A DNA stretch of 64,000 nucleotides from Streptococcus parasanguinis (GTDB lineage Bacteria > Bacillota > Bacilli > Lactobacillales > Streptococcaceae): positions 124,001 to 188,000 of the forward strand of contig NZ_JALDUR010000003.1 of assembly GCF_023109675.1 (NCBI RefSeq), in the 5' to 3' direction. Under the pieces are notes generated by a model. That model was not told where the DNA came from. It ran no database searches and saw only the letters and a list, made by a program, of their open reading frames with translations. Below are positions 55,872 through 62,611 of the stretch, piece by piece. A program made the translations under genes and the position numbers. How positions within the stretch are numbered: the first letter of the stretch is position 1; every line of letters starts with the position of its first letter.

Positions 55872-57035
55872 ATGAAAAAAACAATGGAAAGAATCAGTCT
55901 CTTGAGCTTGTCGCTCATGCTGATCTCATCCTTTTCAATTACAGCCGGTTTGCCGGCTATGAAGGCTTATTTTAGTCACTTCGGATATTCAGCAAGTCAG
56001 GTGGAACTCTTGGTTTCCCTGCCAGCCTTTGCGGTCGTAGCCATGCTCTTTTTAAATAGCCTGATCGAGCGGTGGATGAGTGAGCGCCAGATGATTGTCG
56101 CAGGGCTCTTGCTCTTTTCAACTAGTGGCCTCTTGCCTTTGGTCGTGCAGGACTATCCTCTCATCTTTCTGAGTCGTTTGCTCTTTGGCTTGGGGACAGG
56201 AATGATCAATGCCAAGGCTATTTCAATTATCAGTGAGCGCTACTCAGGCAATGATAAGACCCGGATGCTGGGCTATCGGGGGTCTGCTGAAGTGGTGGGC
56301 TCTGCCATCTTGACCTTTATTGTGGGACAACTCTTACCCCTAGGCTGGCCAGCGATCTTTGCCGTATATGGTGGTGGTTACTTGATTTTACTCCTCTATC
56401 TCCTTTTTGTCCCTTATCCTAAGGAGCAAAAACAGGCTAGCTTGAAGGAGAAAAAGAAAGGTTCCGCACGTCTTCGCTCCCCTCAATGGCGTTTTAGTCT
56501 GATGCTAGCTGTGATTGCTGGTATCATCATTTGTTTCAATTCCATCATTAGTCTGCGCGTGCCGGATATCATCGTTGATGCTCGTATGGGAACAGCGACA
56601 ACAGCTGGAACCGTCTTGAGTCTGATGCAATTAACAGGGATTGTCGCAGGGGTAGGCTTTGCCAGTTTGACACATGTTTTCAAAAAGAACTTGCTCATGA
56701 TCATGTGCTTTGGTTTCGGTCTGGCTTTGGCCTTGATTGGCTTGTCCAGCCAGCTATGGAGCTTGGTTATAGGAACCCTTTTAGCAGGATTTACCTACAG
56801 TACGGGGGTCACCAGTATCTTTTATCACTTATCTGAAAAAATCCCGACCAATCTCCTGAACCTTGCGACCTCGCTGGTCTTGATCGGCTGCAATCTCGGA
56901 TCGGCCCTCTCTTCTTTCTTCATCCAGTTGGTGACGCCACTAGCTCCTAACAATCATCTGCTTTTTGTCTGGATTGGTGCTTTGATGGTTGGAACGGGAG
57001 TCTTTGCCTCACAATTACTAGCACGAACGAAATGA
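55872..57035 (+). CDS. MFS transporter, copy 1
   Basis: 387 aa, about 12 membrane segments, single polypeptide of normal MFS length. The MFS loop 2-3 motif is weak, but the pattern 'LSRLLFGLGTGMINAKAISIISERY' matches drug-exporter-like MFS. AGGAAAT precedes the ATG. Paralogous to the next gene. A terminator overlaps its stop codon, so the second copy is at least partly transcribed separately. The substrate is unknown. Confidence 0.85.
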   Translation: MKKTMERISLLSLSLMLISSFSITAGLPAMKAYFSHFGYSASQVELLVSLPAFAVVAMLFLNSLIERWMSERQMIVAGLLLFSTSGLLPLVVQDYPLIFLSRLLFGLGTGMINAKAISIISERYSGNDKTRMLGYRGSAEVVGSAILTFIVGQLLPLGWPAIFAVYGGGYLILLLYLLFVPYPKEQKQASLKEKKKGSARLRSPQWRFSLMLAVIAGIIICFNSIISLRVPDIIVDARMGTATTAGTVLSLMQLTGIVAGVGFASLTHVFKKNLLMIMCFGFGLALALIGLSSQLWSLVIGTLLAGFTYSTGVTSIFYHLSEKIPTNLLNLATSLVLIGCNLGSALSSFFIQLVTPLAPNNHLLFVWIGALMVGTGVFASQLLARTK

Positions 57036-57058
57036 TGGAGAAATCATTTCGTTTTTTT
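57027..57058 (+). terminator. Terminator overlapping the end of MFS copy 1
   Basis: ACGAAATGAT (57027-57036) pairs perfectly with ATCATTTCGT (57043-57052), then T6; the stop codon is inside the stem. Confidence 0.88.
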
Positions 57059-57140
57059 AATTCAATCTATTGCGTCCTGTCACTAGCTCGTGTTATTATA
57101 GGAGGAGTGTGAAAAAAAGATTAGTTTAAAGGATAGAATA

Positions 57141-58292
57141 ATGAAAAAAATCATGGAGAAAGTGAGTATTCTCGCGCTTTCATTTATTTTGACGACCTCG
57201 TTTTCGATTTCGAGTGCGCAGTCGGCCATGTTTGCCTATTACAAGGGAATTCCTCATAGCATGATTGAGCTCTTGGTCTCGCTTCCTTCTGCAGGGATCA
57301 TGGTTTCACTCATCTTCAATAAATGGATTGGGCGCCTATTTTCAGAGCGCCAGATGATTGTGACAGGCTTAGTTGCTTACGCTCTATGTGGCTTTATTCC
57401 CTTAATCAGTCCAGCCTATCCGGTTGTCTTTTTGTCTCGGATTATTTTCGGGATGGCGGTTGGCTTGCTCAATGTTTCTGCCATTGCCATTATCAGTGAG
57501 CGCTATAAAGGAAAAGAACGCGTTCAAACCCTTGGCATTCGTGGTTCTGCAGAGGTTGTTGGGACGGCCGTTTTAACCTTTGGAGTCAGCCTCTTGATTC
57601 GCTTTGGCTGGCAGGCTGCCTTTCTCGTTTACGGCATCAGTATTCCTATCTTACTTTTGTATCTCTTATTTGTGCCTTATGGATCTAAGACAGAAGCAGT
57701 GGAGGAAAAACACAAGGATGTGAAGATGACGGGGGGACAATGGCGGACTACGCTCGGCTTAGCGGTCGTTGCGGCAGCTATCGTCTTGTCCAATGTCATG
57801 ATCACCGTTCGGATTCCAAGTGTGGTAGAACAAGTTGGACATGGCACTGCCCAAACTGCGGGGGTTATTTTAGCAACCATGCAATTTGTCGGAATCCTTG
57901 CAGGATTAGCCTTCTCCCCATTAACCCAGCTGTTTCGCGATCGCTTGTTGGTAGTTTCGGGAGTGGCCTATGGCTTGACCCAACTGTTGATCGGGGTTTC
58001 TACCAATCTCTGGATGCTCGCCCTTGTGACCATCCTTGCAGGTTTTGCCTATAGTGTGGCTCTCACAACTGTTTATAATGTCTTATCTGATCAGATGCCA
58101 GCTGGAGTATTAAGTCAGGCAACATCCATTGCGGTGTTGGGGTGTAGTGCAGGTTCGATCGCAACGACCTTTGTCCTTAGTCTATTAGGGACGATCTCAT
58201 CTGCTCCAGCCTTCATTTTTGGATTTTCTGGTATCCTCATGATCCTGATTTCCTTTTTTGGCCTTTGGATTGTGCGAAAGAGCGGGAAGTAA
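57141..58292 (+). CDS. MFS transporter, copy 2
   Basis: 383 aa, about 12 membrane segments; colinear with copy 1 (MEKVSILALSFILTTSFSISSAQSAM against MERISLLSLSLMLISSFSIT). SRIIFGMAVGLLNVSAIAIISERY is the matching helix 4 region. It is a tandem duplicate that has diverged moderately. The pseudouridine synthase gene starts 2 nt after its stop, so the two are coupled. Confidence 0.85.
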   Translation: MKKIMEKVSILALSFILTTSFSISSAQSAMFAYYKGIPHSMIELLVSLPSAGIMVSLIFNKWIGRLFSERQMIVTGLVAYALCGFIPLISPAYPVVFLSRIIFGMAVGLLNVSAIAIISERYKGKERVQTLGIRGSAEVVGTAVLTFGVSLLIRFGWQAAFLVYGISIPILLLYLLFVPYGSKTEAVEEKHKDVKMTGGQWRTTLGLAVVAAAIVLSNVMITVRIPSVVEQVGHGTAQTAGVILATMQFVGILAGLAFSPLTQLFRDRLLVVSGVAYGLTQLLIGVSTNLWMLALVTILAGFAYSVALTTVYNVLSDQMPAGVLSQATSIAVLGCSAGSIATTFVLSLLGTISSAPAFIFGFSGILMILISFFGLWIVRKSGK

Positions 58293-58294
58293 TC

Positions 58295-59023
58295 ATGCGG
58301 CTAGATAAATTTTTAGTGGATTGTGGCGTGGGGAGTAGGACCGAGGTCAAGCAGCTTCTCAAGCAAAAGAAAATCGCAGTGAATGGGAAAAAAGAGACAG
58401 CAGGGAAGCTACAGATTGATCCAGCCAAGGATCAGGTGACCTTTATGGGGGAAAATCTGGTCCATGAAACCTTTGTGTATTATCTGCTTCATAAACCAGC
58501 TGGAGTCATCTCAGCGACTGAGGATGACCATCACCAAACTGTCTTGGATCTATTGGATGAGACAGCCCGTCACAAGGAAGTCTTTCCTGTCGGGCGCCTA
58601 GATATCGATACCCATGGCTTGCTCCTTTTGACCAATAATGGTAAGCTCGCCCATGCCATGCTTTCACCGAAGAAGCATGTGTCGAAGGTCTACCGTGCCC
58701 AGGTGGCTGGGATCATGGATGAGGCAGATGTGGCCCGTTTTGAAGCAGGCATTGCCCTCAAAGACTTCACGACTTTGCCTGCGAGATTGCAGATCTTAGA
58801 GGTGGATGAGGCAAGCGCCAGTTCCTATGTCGAAATTGAAATTGCAGAAGGAAAATTCCATCAGGTCAAGCGCATGGTCGCTGCCTGTGGCAAGGAAGTA
58901 GTGGATTTAGAGCGAATTTCTATGGGTCCTCTAAGGCTAGATCCAAATTTAGAGCTTGGGGACTGGAGACGGCTGAATGAGTCTGAATTGAAATCTATCA
59001 GTATATTTGGGATCAAACTTTAA
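58295..59023 (+). CDS. Pseudouridine synthase, RsuA family
   Basis: 242 aa from ATG 58295, the first residues (MRLDKFLVDCG) being the S4 RNA-binding domain. The catalytic domain has GRLDIDTHGLLLLTNNG with the nucleophile Asp103, and KVYRA plus EGKFHQVKRM later. The family modifies U516 of 16S rRNA in E. coli; the closest streptococcal role is assumed the same. An upstream in-frame start inside the MFS gene is not needed. Confidence 0.92.
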   Translation: MRLDKFLVDCGVGSRTEVKQLLKQKKIAVNGKKETAGKLQIDPAKDQVTFMGENLVHETFVYYLLHKPAGVISATEDDHHQTVLDLLDETARHKEVFPVGRLDIDTHGLLLLTNNGKLAHAMLSPKKHVSKVYRAQVAGIMDEADVARFEAGIALKDFTTLPARLQILEVDEASASSYVEIEIAEGKFHQVKRMVAACGKEVVDLERISMGPLRLDPNLELGDWRRLNESELKSISIFGIKL

Positions 59024-59079
59024 GTTAGTACAATGTTAAAGTTAAAAATTGGATAATTACAATATATAAGGAGTTTGTA

Positions 59080-59508
59080 GTGAATTACTTTAATAATTTA
59101 TTTATAGTTTTAATGCCAGTTATTGTTGGTGCATTGATTTCAATTGTTCCTAATATGATAAATAAGAAAATTGAAAATAAAAATAAGTTAAAAGAAGACA
59201 ATAGAAATATTAAGTTACAAAACTATGTAGAATTAATAGATCTATTAACAATAGTGTTGAAGAATCCAGGAGTTAATTTTGAACAAATTATTTCTAAAAT
59301 AAATATAGTAAACATGATTGGCAGTGTGGAAGTAGTTTATACGTTAAATGAATATATTCAAACATGGGGAGGTTGCACTTCACAAGAGGATCAAAATACT
59401 AAATATTTTCAATTACTCATTGCGATGAGGAAAGATATTGGTATTGACGAAGGGGATCTGTCTAAGCTTTCTACAATAGGGTTACTTGATATCCAACGAG
59501 TGAGTTGA
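59080..59508 (+). CDS. Hypothetical membrane-anchored protein, AT-rich
   Basis: 142 aa starting at GTG 59080 with AAGGAG 6 nt upstream. The N-terminal membrane helix (about 5-25, LFIVLMPVIVGALISIVPNM) is followed by a Lys/Asn-rich helix and a soluble part. Much more AT-rich than the flanking rsuA-like and rpsO genes, which suggests acquisition. No family recognised. Confidence 0.6.
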   Translation: MNYFNNLFIVLMPVIVGALISIVPNMINKKIENKNKLKEDNRNIKLQNYVELIDLLTIVLKNPGVNFEQIISKINIVNMIGSVEVVYTLNEYIQTWGGCTSQEDQNTKYFQLLIAMRKDIGIDEGDLSKLSTIGLLDIQRVS

Positions 59509-59590
59509 TATTATGGAGATGTTTTTTCTTGCTTAAGTTTATGTACAAACTAACTTTTAAAATCATCAAGCTACTGTATTTTCTATTTGT

Positions 59591-59619
59591 TTGACAAACG
59601 GGATCAATCCTGATAGAAT
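59591..59619 (+). promoter_or_regulatory. rpsO: rpsO promoter
   Basis: TTGACA (59591-59596), 17-nt spacer, TAGAAT (59614-59619). Confidence 0.85.
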
Positions 59620-59650
59620 AAGAAGGTCGAATAGACAACTAACTCTTTCT

Positions 59651-59709
59651 TGGTAGCAGGCTATGCCAAACCTGCCACTCGGATAGAGCATAAAGAAAAG
59701 GAGCTTATC
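59651..59709 (+). promoter_or_regulatory. Structured rpsO leader, possible S15 autoregulatory site
   Basis: GCAGG (59656-59660) pairs with CCTGC (59671-59675), flanked by further GG/CC matches (TGG...CCA) just upstream of the AAAAGGAG ribosome site. S15 represses its own mRNA through various leader folds in several bacterial groups. A known class was not matched here. Confidence 0.45.
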
Positions 59710-59979
59710 ATGGCAATCTCAAAAGAGAAAAAAAATGAAATCATTGCACAATACGCACGTCACGAAGGTGACACTGGTTCAGTAGAAGTACAAGTTGCTG
59801 TCCTTACTTGGGAAATCAACCACTTGAACGAACACATCAAACAACACAAAAAAGACCACGCTACTTACCGTGGTTTGATGAAGAAAATCGGTCGCCGTCG
59901 TAACTTGTTGGCTTACCTTCGTACAAACGACGTTAACCGTTACCGTGAGTTGATCAACTCTCTTGGACTTCGTCGTTAA
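59710..59979 (+). CDS. rpsO: 30S ribosomal protein S15
   Basis: 89 aa from ATG 59710 with AAAAGGAG upstream; the open frame further upstream is leader, not coding. Classic S15 sequence ([32 protein letters not shown], ending INSLGLRR). Binds 16S rRNA at the platform. Confidence 0.98.
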   Translation: MAISKEKKNEIIAQYARHEGDTGSVEVQVAVLTWEINHLNEHIKQHKKDHATYRGLMKKIGRRRNLLAYLRTNDVNRYRELINSLGLRR

Positions 59980-59989
59980 TCTTGCGTCT

Positions 59990-60072
59990 AAAACGTTTCT
60001 ATACTTCGTTGACTTCGCCTCGATGTACCATCAGTACAATCTTCGGCTCGGCGCCTTGTCTAGAAACGTTTT
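59990..60072. repeat. 83-nt hairpin element with 12-bp perfect terminal inverted repeats
   Basis: Ends AAAACGTTTCTA (59990-60001) and TAGAAACGTTTT (60061-60072), with an inner TGTAC-CATCA-GTACA. The part 60036-60078 recurs with 38 of 43 matches at 60997-61039, at the end of the CadD gene. A small MITE-like intergenic element. Confidence 0.75.
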
Positions 60073-60087
60073 ATCCAGCAAGAATGG

Positions 60088-60115
60088 AGCCTTCTGAATT
60101 CAGGGGGCTTTTTTA
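60088..60115 (+). terminator. rpsO terminator
   Basis: AGCCTTCTGA / TTCAGGGGGCT stem (with G-T pairs) followed by T6; it lies beyond the hairpin element, which appears to be inserted between rpsO and its terminator. Confidence 0.7.
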
Positions 60116-60399
60116 TTGAGGTTTTATCGGCCACAATTTTGGAGACTACAAAAACTCAAATAGTAGCAGTCTGCAAGCTCCCTCGGAGAGCCTACACTTT
60201 ACGAAGTAAAGTATAGTGGGTTATACTTTACATGGAAGTAGTCACCGAATTCTAGCTAGAAATTACTTTGTAACTACGTTTTGAGGAGGAGTAAAATGCT
60301 TTCCTACGTTCGACATTACCCACTAGCGATAGCTAAATTAATGTGTCTGTGCTTCCCTAAAATCTGCTGATTTATTACTGACTAATACAGGAGTTTTTT
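60116..60399. other. Noncoding stretch before cadD-like gene
   Basis: No ORF of merit. Contains ACTTTAC-GAA-GTAAAGT (about 60194-60210) and a third ACTTTAC (60226-60232), and a TTTGTAACTACGTTTTGAGG stretch of the kind found in repeat-rich intergenic DNA of mitis-group streptococci. A weak AGGAG lies before the ATG at 60400. Confidence 0.45.
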
Positions 60400-61044
60400 A
60401 TGGGACAGACAATCATATCTGCTATTGGTGTTTATATTTCCACCAGTATCGATTATTTAATTATTTTAATTATTTTATTTGCACAGCTATCACAGAATAA
60501 ACAGAAATGGCATATTTATGCGGGGCAATATCTAGGCACAGGCTTACTTGTAGGGGCGAGTTTAGTTGCTGCTTATGTCGTCAATTTCGTGCCTGAAGCA
60601 TGGATGGTTGGATTGCTTGGTTTAATCCCTATCTATTTAGGGATTCGCTTTGCAATTGTTGGAGAAGGTGAGGAAGAAGAGGAAGAAATTATTGAAAGAT
60701 TTGAACAAAGCAAGGCAAATCAACTGTTTTGGACAGTTACATTGCTGACAATTGCGTCTGGCGGAGATAATTTAGGTATCTATATACCTTATTTTGCTTC
60801 GTTAGATTGGTCACAGACACTCGTGGCGTTGCTTGTGTTTGCAATCGGCATAATTATCTTTTGCGAGCTTAGTCGTGTGCTATCCTCTATGCCGTTAATA
60901 TCTGAGACAATTGAAAAATATGAGCGAATCGTTGTGCCCTTAGTATTCATTACACTTGGACTATACATCATGTATGAAAATGGCACGATAGAGCCTACAA
61001 TCTTCGGTTCGTCGCCTTCTCTAGAACGGTTTTATCCAGTATAA
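60400..61044 (+). CDS. cadD: CadD-family cadmium resistance/export transporter
   Basis: 214 aa with about five to six membrane segments; the start MGQTIISAIGVYISTSIDYLIIL and the IASGGDNLGIYIPYFA motif are typical of CadD. An acidic loop EGEEEEEEIIERF lies between helices (about 88-100). The final ~16 residues (from about 60997) are encoded within the repeat copy, so the natural C-terminus has been replaced or extended. No cadX-type ArsR regulator is nearby. Base use and flanking repeats suggest the gene was acquired. Confidence 0.85.
   Translation: MGQTIISAIGVYISTSIDYLIILIILFAQLSQNKQKWHIYAGQYLGTGLLVGASLVAAYVVNFVPEAWMVGLLGLIPIYLGIRFAIVGEGEEEEEEIIERFEQSKANQLFWTVTLLTIASGGDNLGIYIPYFASLDWSQTLVALLVFAIGIIIFCELSRVLSSMPLISETIEKYERIVVPLVFITLGLYIMYENGTIEPTIFGSSPSLERFYPV
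60997..61039. repeat. 43-nt partial copy of the hairpin element at the cadD 3' end
   Basis: 38 of 43 identical to 60036-60078, same orientation; it overlaps the last codons of cadD. Confidence 0.75.
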
Positions 61045-61091
61045 TCTTCGGCTACGGTTTCTAGCATCGTAAGGTAAAATAGACCAGATCG

Positions 61092-61114
61092 ATCTCCCTT
61101 CGGGGAGATTTTTT
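61092..61114 (+). terminator. Terminator after cadD-like gene
   Basis: ATCTCCC-TTCG-GGGAGAT followed by T5. Confidence 0.9.
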
Positions 61115-61171
61115 GTTTTGTTGTCTTTTCCTTTTCGCACAAGATCCATCATTCTGAGGAAGTCGTTTTGT

Positions 61172-61200
61172 TTGACAGATGTAATGAACAGTGTTACAAT
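61172..61200 (+). promoter_or_regulatory. Promoter of the DUF4649-trxA unit
   Basis: TTGACA (61172-61177), 17-nt spacer, TACAAT (61195-61200) preceded by GTGT. Confidence 0.85.
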
Positions 61201-61231
61201 GGATACATCTTAAGAAATAGAGGTTACTGAT

Positions 61232-61456
61232 ATGATTGAAATTACATATCTAGATGGTGCAAAACATGAAAGAGTCATGCATTTTGATTCCTATGAAGAG
61301 TTTGAACGATCCCAACAGACCTGCTTGATTGGTGTAGCGGATTACTATCCCGTACAAAAATTGACCTATAATGGTCACGAACTCGATTACCACGGAACTT
61401 ACGGAGATGTCTTCTTCTATTTGATGAAGCAAGACCTCGATCAATACAAAAACTAA
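61232..61456 (+). CDS. DUF4649 family protein
   Basis: 74 aa, soluble, no cysteine pair; MIEITYLDGAKHERVMHFDSYEEF resembles the small streptococcal DUF4649 proteins commonly found before a thioredoxin gene. AGAGGTTACTGAT precedes the ATG. trxA starts 12 nt after its stop. Function unknown; gene order suggests a redox or stress link. Confidence 0.75.
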   Translation: MIEITYLDGAKHERVMHFDSYEEFERSQQTCLIGVADYYPVQKLTYNGHELDYHGTYGDVFFYLMKQDLDQYKN

Positions 61457-61468
61457 AGGAGAAAAACA

Positions 61469-61783
61469 ATGGTAAAAGCAATTACAGATGCAACATTTGA
61501 AGCAGAAACGAAAGAAGGATTAGTCTTGGTAGACTTTTGGGCAACCTGGTGTGGTCCATGTCGCATGCAAGCTCCTATCTTAGAAAAATTATCGGAAGAA
61601 CTTTCGGAAGATGAGTTAAAAATCCTGAAAATAGATGTGGATGAAAATCCTGAAACAGCGCGTGCTTTCGGCATTATGTCTATCCCAACCTTACTCTTTA
61701 AAAAAGATGGACAGGTGGTCAAACAAGTTGCAGGGGTACACACTGCAGCACAAATCAAGTCTATTGTGGCTGAGTTGAGTTAA
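61469..61783 (+). CDS. trxA: Thioredoxin
   Basis: 104 aa, thioredoxin fold with active site W27-C28-G-P-C31 and cis-proline in SIPTL. AAAGGAG lies 7 nt before the ATG. Reduces disulfides in cytosolic proteins; cotranscribed with the DUF4649 gene. Confidence 0.96.
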   Translation: MVKAITDATFEAETKEGLVLVDFWATWCGPCRMQAPILEKLSEELSEDELKILKIDVDENPETARAFGIMSIPTLLFKKDGQVVKQVAGVHTAAQIKSIVAELS

Positions 61784-61790
61784 AAAGCAA

Positions 61791-61829
61791 AAAAGCTAAA
61801 GAAGAATGAACCTTCTTTAGCTTTTTTTG
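61791..61829. terminator. Bidirectional terminator between trxA and lipoprotein gene
   Basis: AAAAGCTAAAGAAG (61791-61804) pairs perfectly with CTTCTTTAGCTTTT (61812-61825), flanked by A- and T-runs. Confidence 0.92.
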
Positions 61830-62483
61830 TTATTCCTTGTTCGAATGATGTTTTCCAGCTCTAATTGCTTCAGCTTCACTCATTGTGATAACTTTGTCCT
61901 TACGAGTATTTGATGGCATATTATTAATATTGTACCAATAGGCAGGTGATTTTCCATATTGAGCAACATAGACGATACGTTGTTCCTGGGCAGCAGCTTG
62001 TTGAGCAGCAGCAGCTTGTTGTGCTTCTACTTTAGCTTTTTCATTAATTGCATTTTGTACACGTCCGATGCGTTCAGTTAACGTAGCTTTTACTGTTGGA
62101 TCAACAATTTGCTCGACAGCTGCTTGTGCCGGGGCAACGTTATCTTGAATTTGATTATTTTCTAGTTGTTGTACATAAGATTCAGCTTGCTCCGCAAGTT
62201 GTTTTGCTTCAGCCTCTTTCTTTTCACGTTCTTCTTTTTCTTTTCGTTCCTGTTCTTCTTTCGCCTTTTTCTCGCGTTCTTCTTGTTCTTTTCGTTCTTG
62301 CTCCTCCTTTGCTTTTTTCTCTTTTTCTGCTTTCTCCTGTTCGTCGCGTTCTTTTTTTGCTTTTTCTTCTTTTTGAACGAAACCTACCTGTTTTTCAGTT
62401 TCTTTCTGAGAAGCTTCATTTTGATTTGAGCAAGCTCCAAATAATAACGCAATTAAGATTGTTAAAATCAACCGTTTTTTCAT
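61830..62483 (-). CDS. Lipoprotein with charged tandem-repeat coiled coil
   Basis: 217 aa. Signal peptide with lipobox LFGAC (Cys18). Residues about 37-95 are a Lys/Glu/Arg/Gln coiled coil containing two 16-residue repeats (KKAKEEQERKEQEERE and a near copy), then a helical part, an Ala/Gln stretch (about 155-165) and a C-terminal domain with YVAQYGKSPAYWYN and TMSEAEAIRAGKHHS. The latter is like short surface/DNA-entry-type tails of unknown role. It is convergent with trxA and monocistronic on the minus strand. Function unknown. Confidence 0.72.
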   Translation of the reverse strand: MKKRLILTILIALLFGACSNQNEASQKETEKQVGFVQKEEKAKKERDEQEKAEKEKKAKEEQERKEQEEREKKAKEEQERKEKEEREKKEAEAKQLAEQAESYVQQLENNQIQDNVAPAQAAVEQIVDPTVKATLTERIGRVQNAINEKAKVEAQQAAAAQQAAAQEQRIVYVAQYGKSPAYWYNINNMPSNTRKDKVITMSEAEAIRAGKHHSNKE

Positions 62484-62577
62484 AATGTTACTCCCTTCGG
62501 ATATTTATCCAAGAATTATCATACCATAATATAAAAGCGCTTTCAATCACTAACTGGTAACATTTTTATAAAAAAAT

Positions 62578-62601
62578 CAGACTTAGATTAAACTAAGTCT
62601 G
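62578..62601 (-). terminator. pepF terminator
   Basis: CAGACTTAG (62578-62586) pairs with CTAAGTCTG (62593-62601); T-run on the minus strand. Confidence 0.88.
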
Positions 62602-62611
62602 AAAATTGTTC

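Noticed and set aside
55872-58292. Tandem MFS genes as one gene with a frameshift
   Set aside because: Each is a complete 12-segment transporter with its own start, stop and ribosome site, separated by a terminator.
62096-62485. Plus-strand ORFs over the charged lipoprotein
   Set aside because: They are antisense shadows of Lys/Glu codons (Leu/Phe-rich) and not genes.
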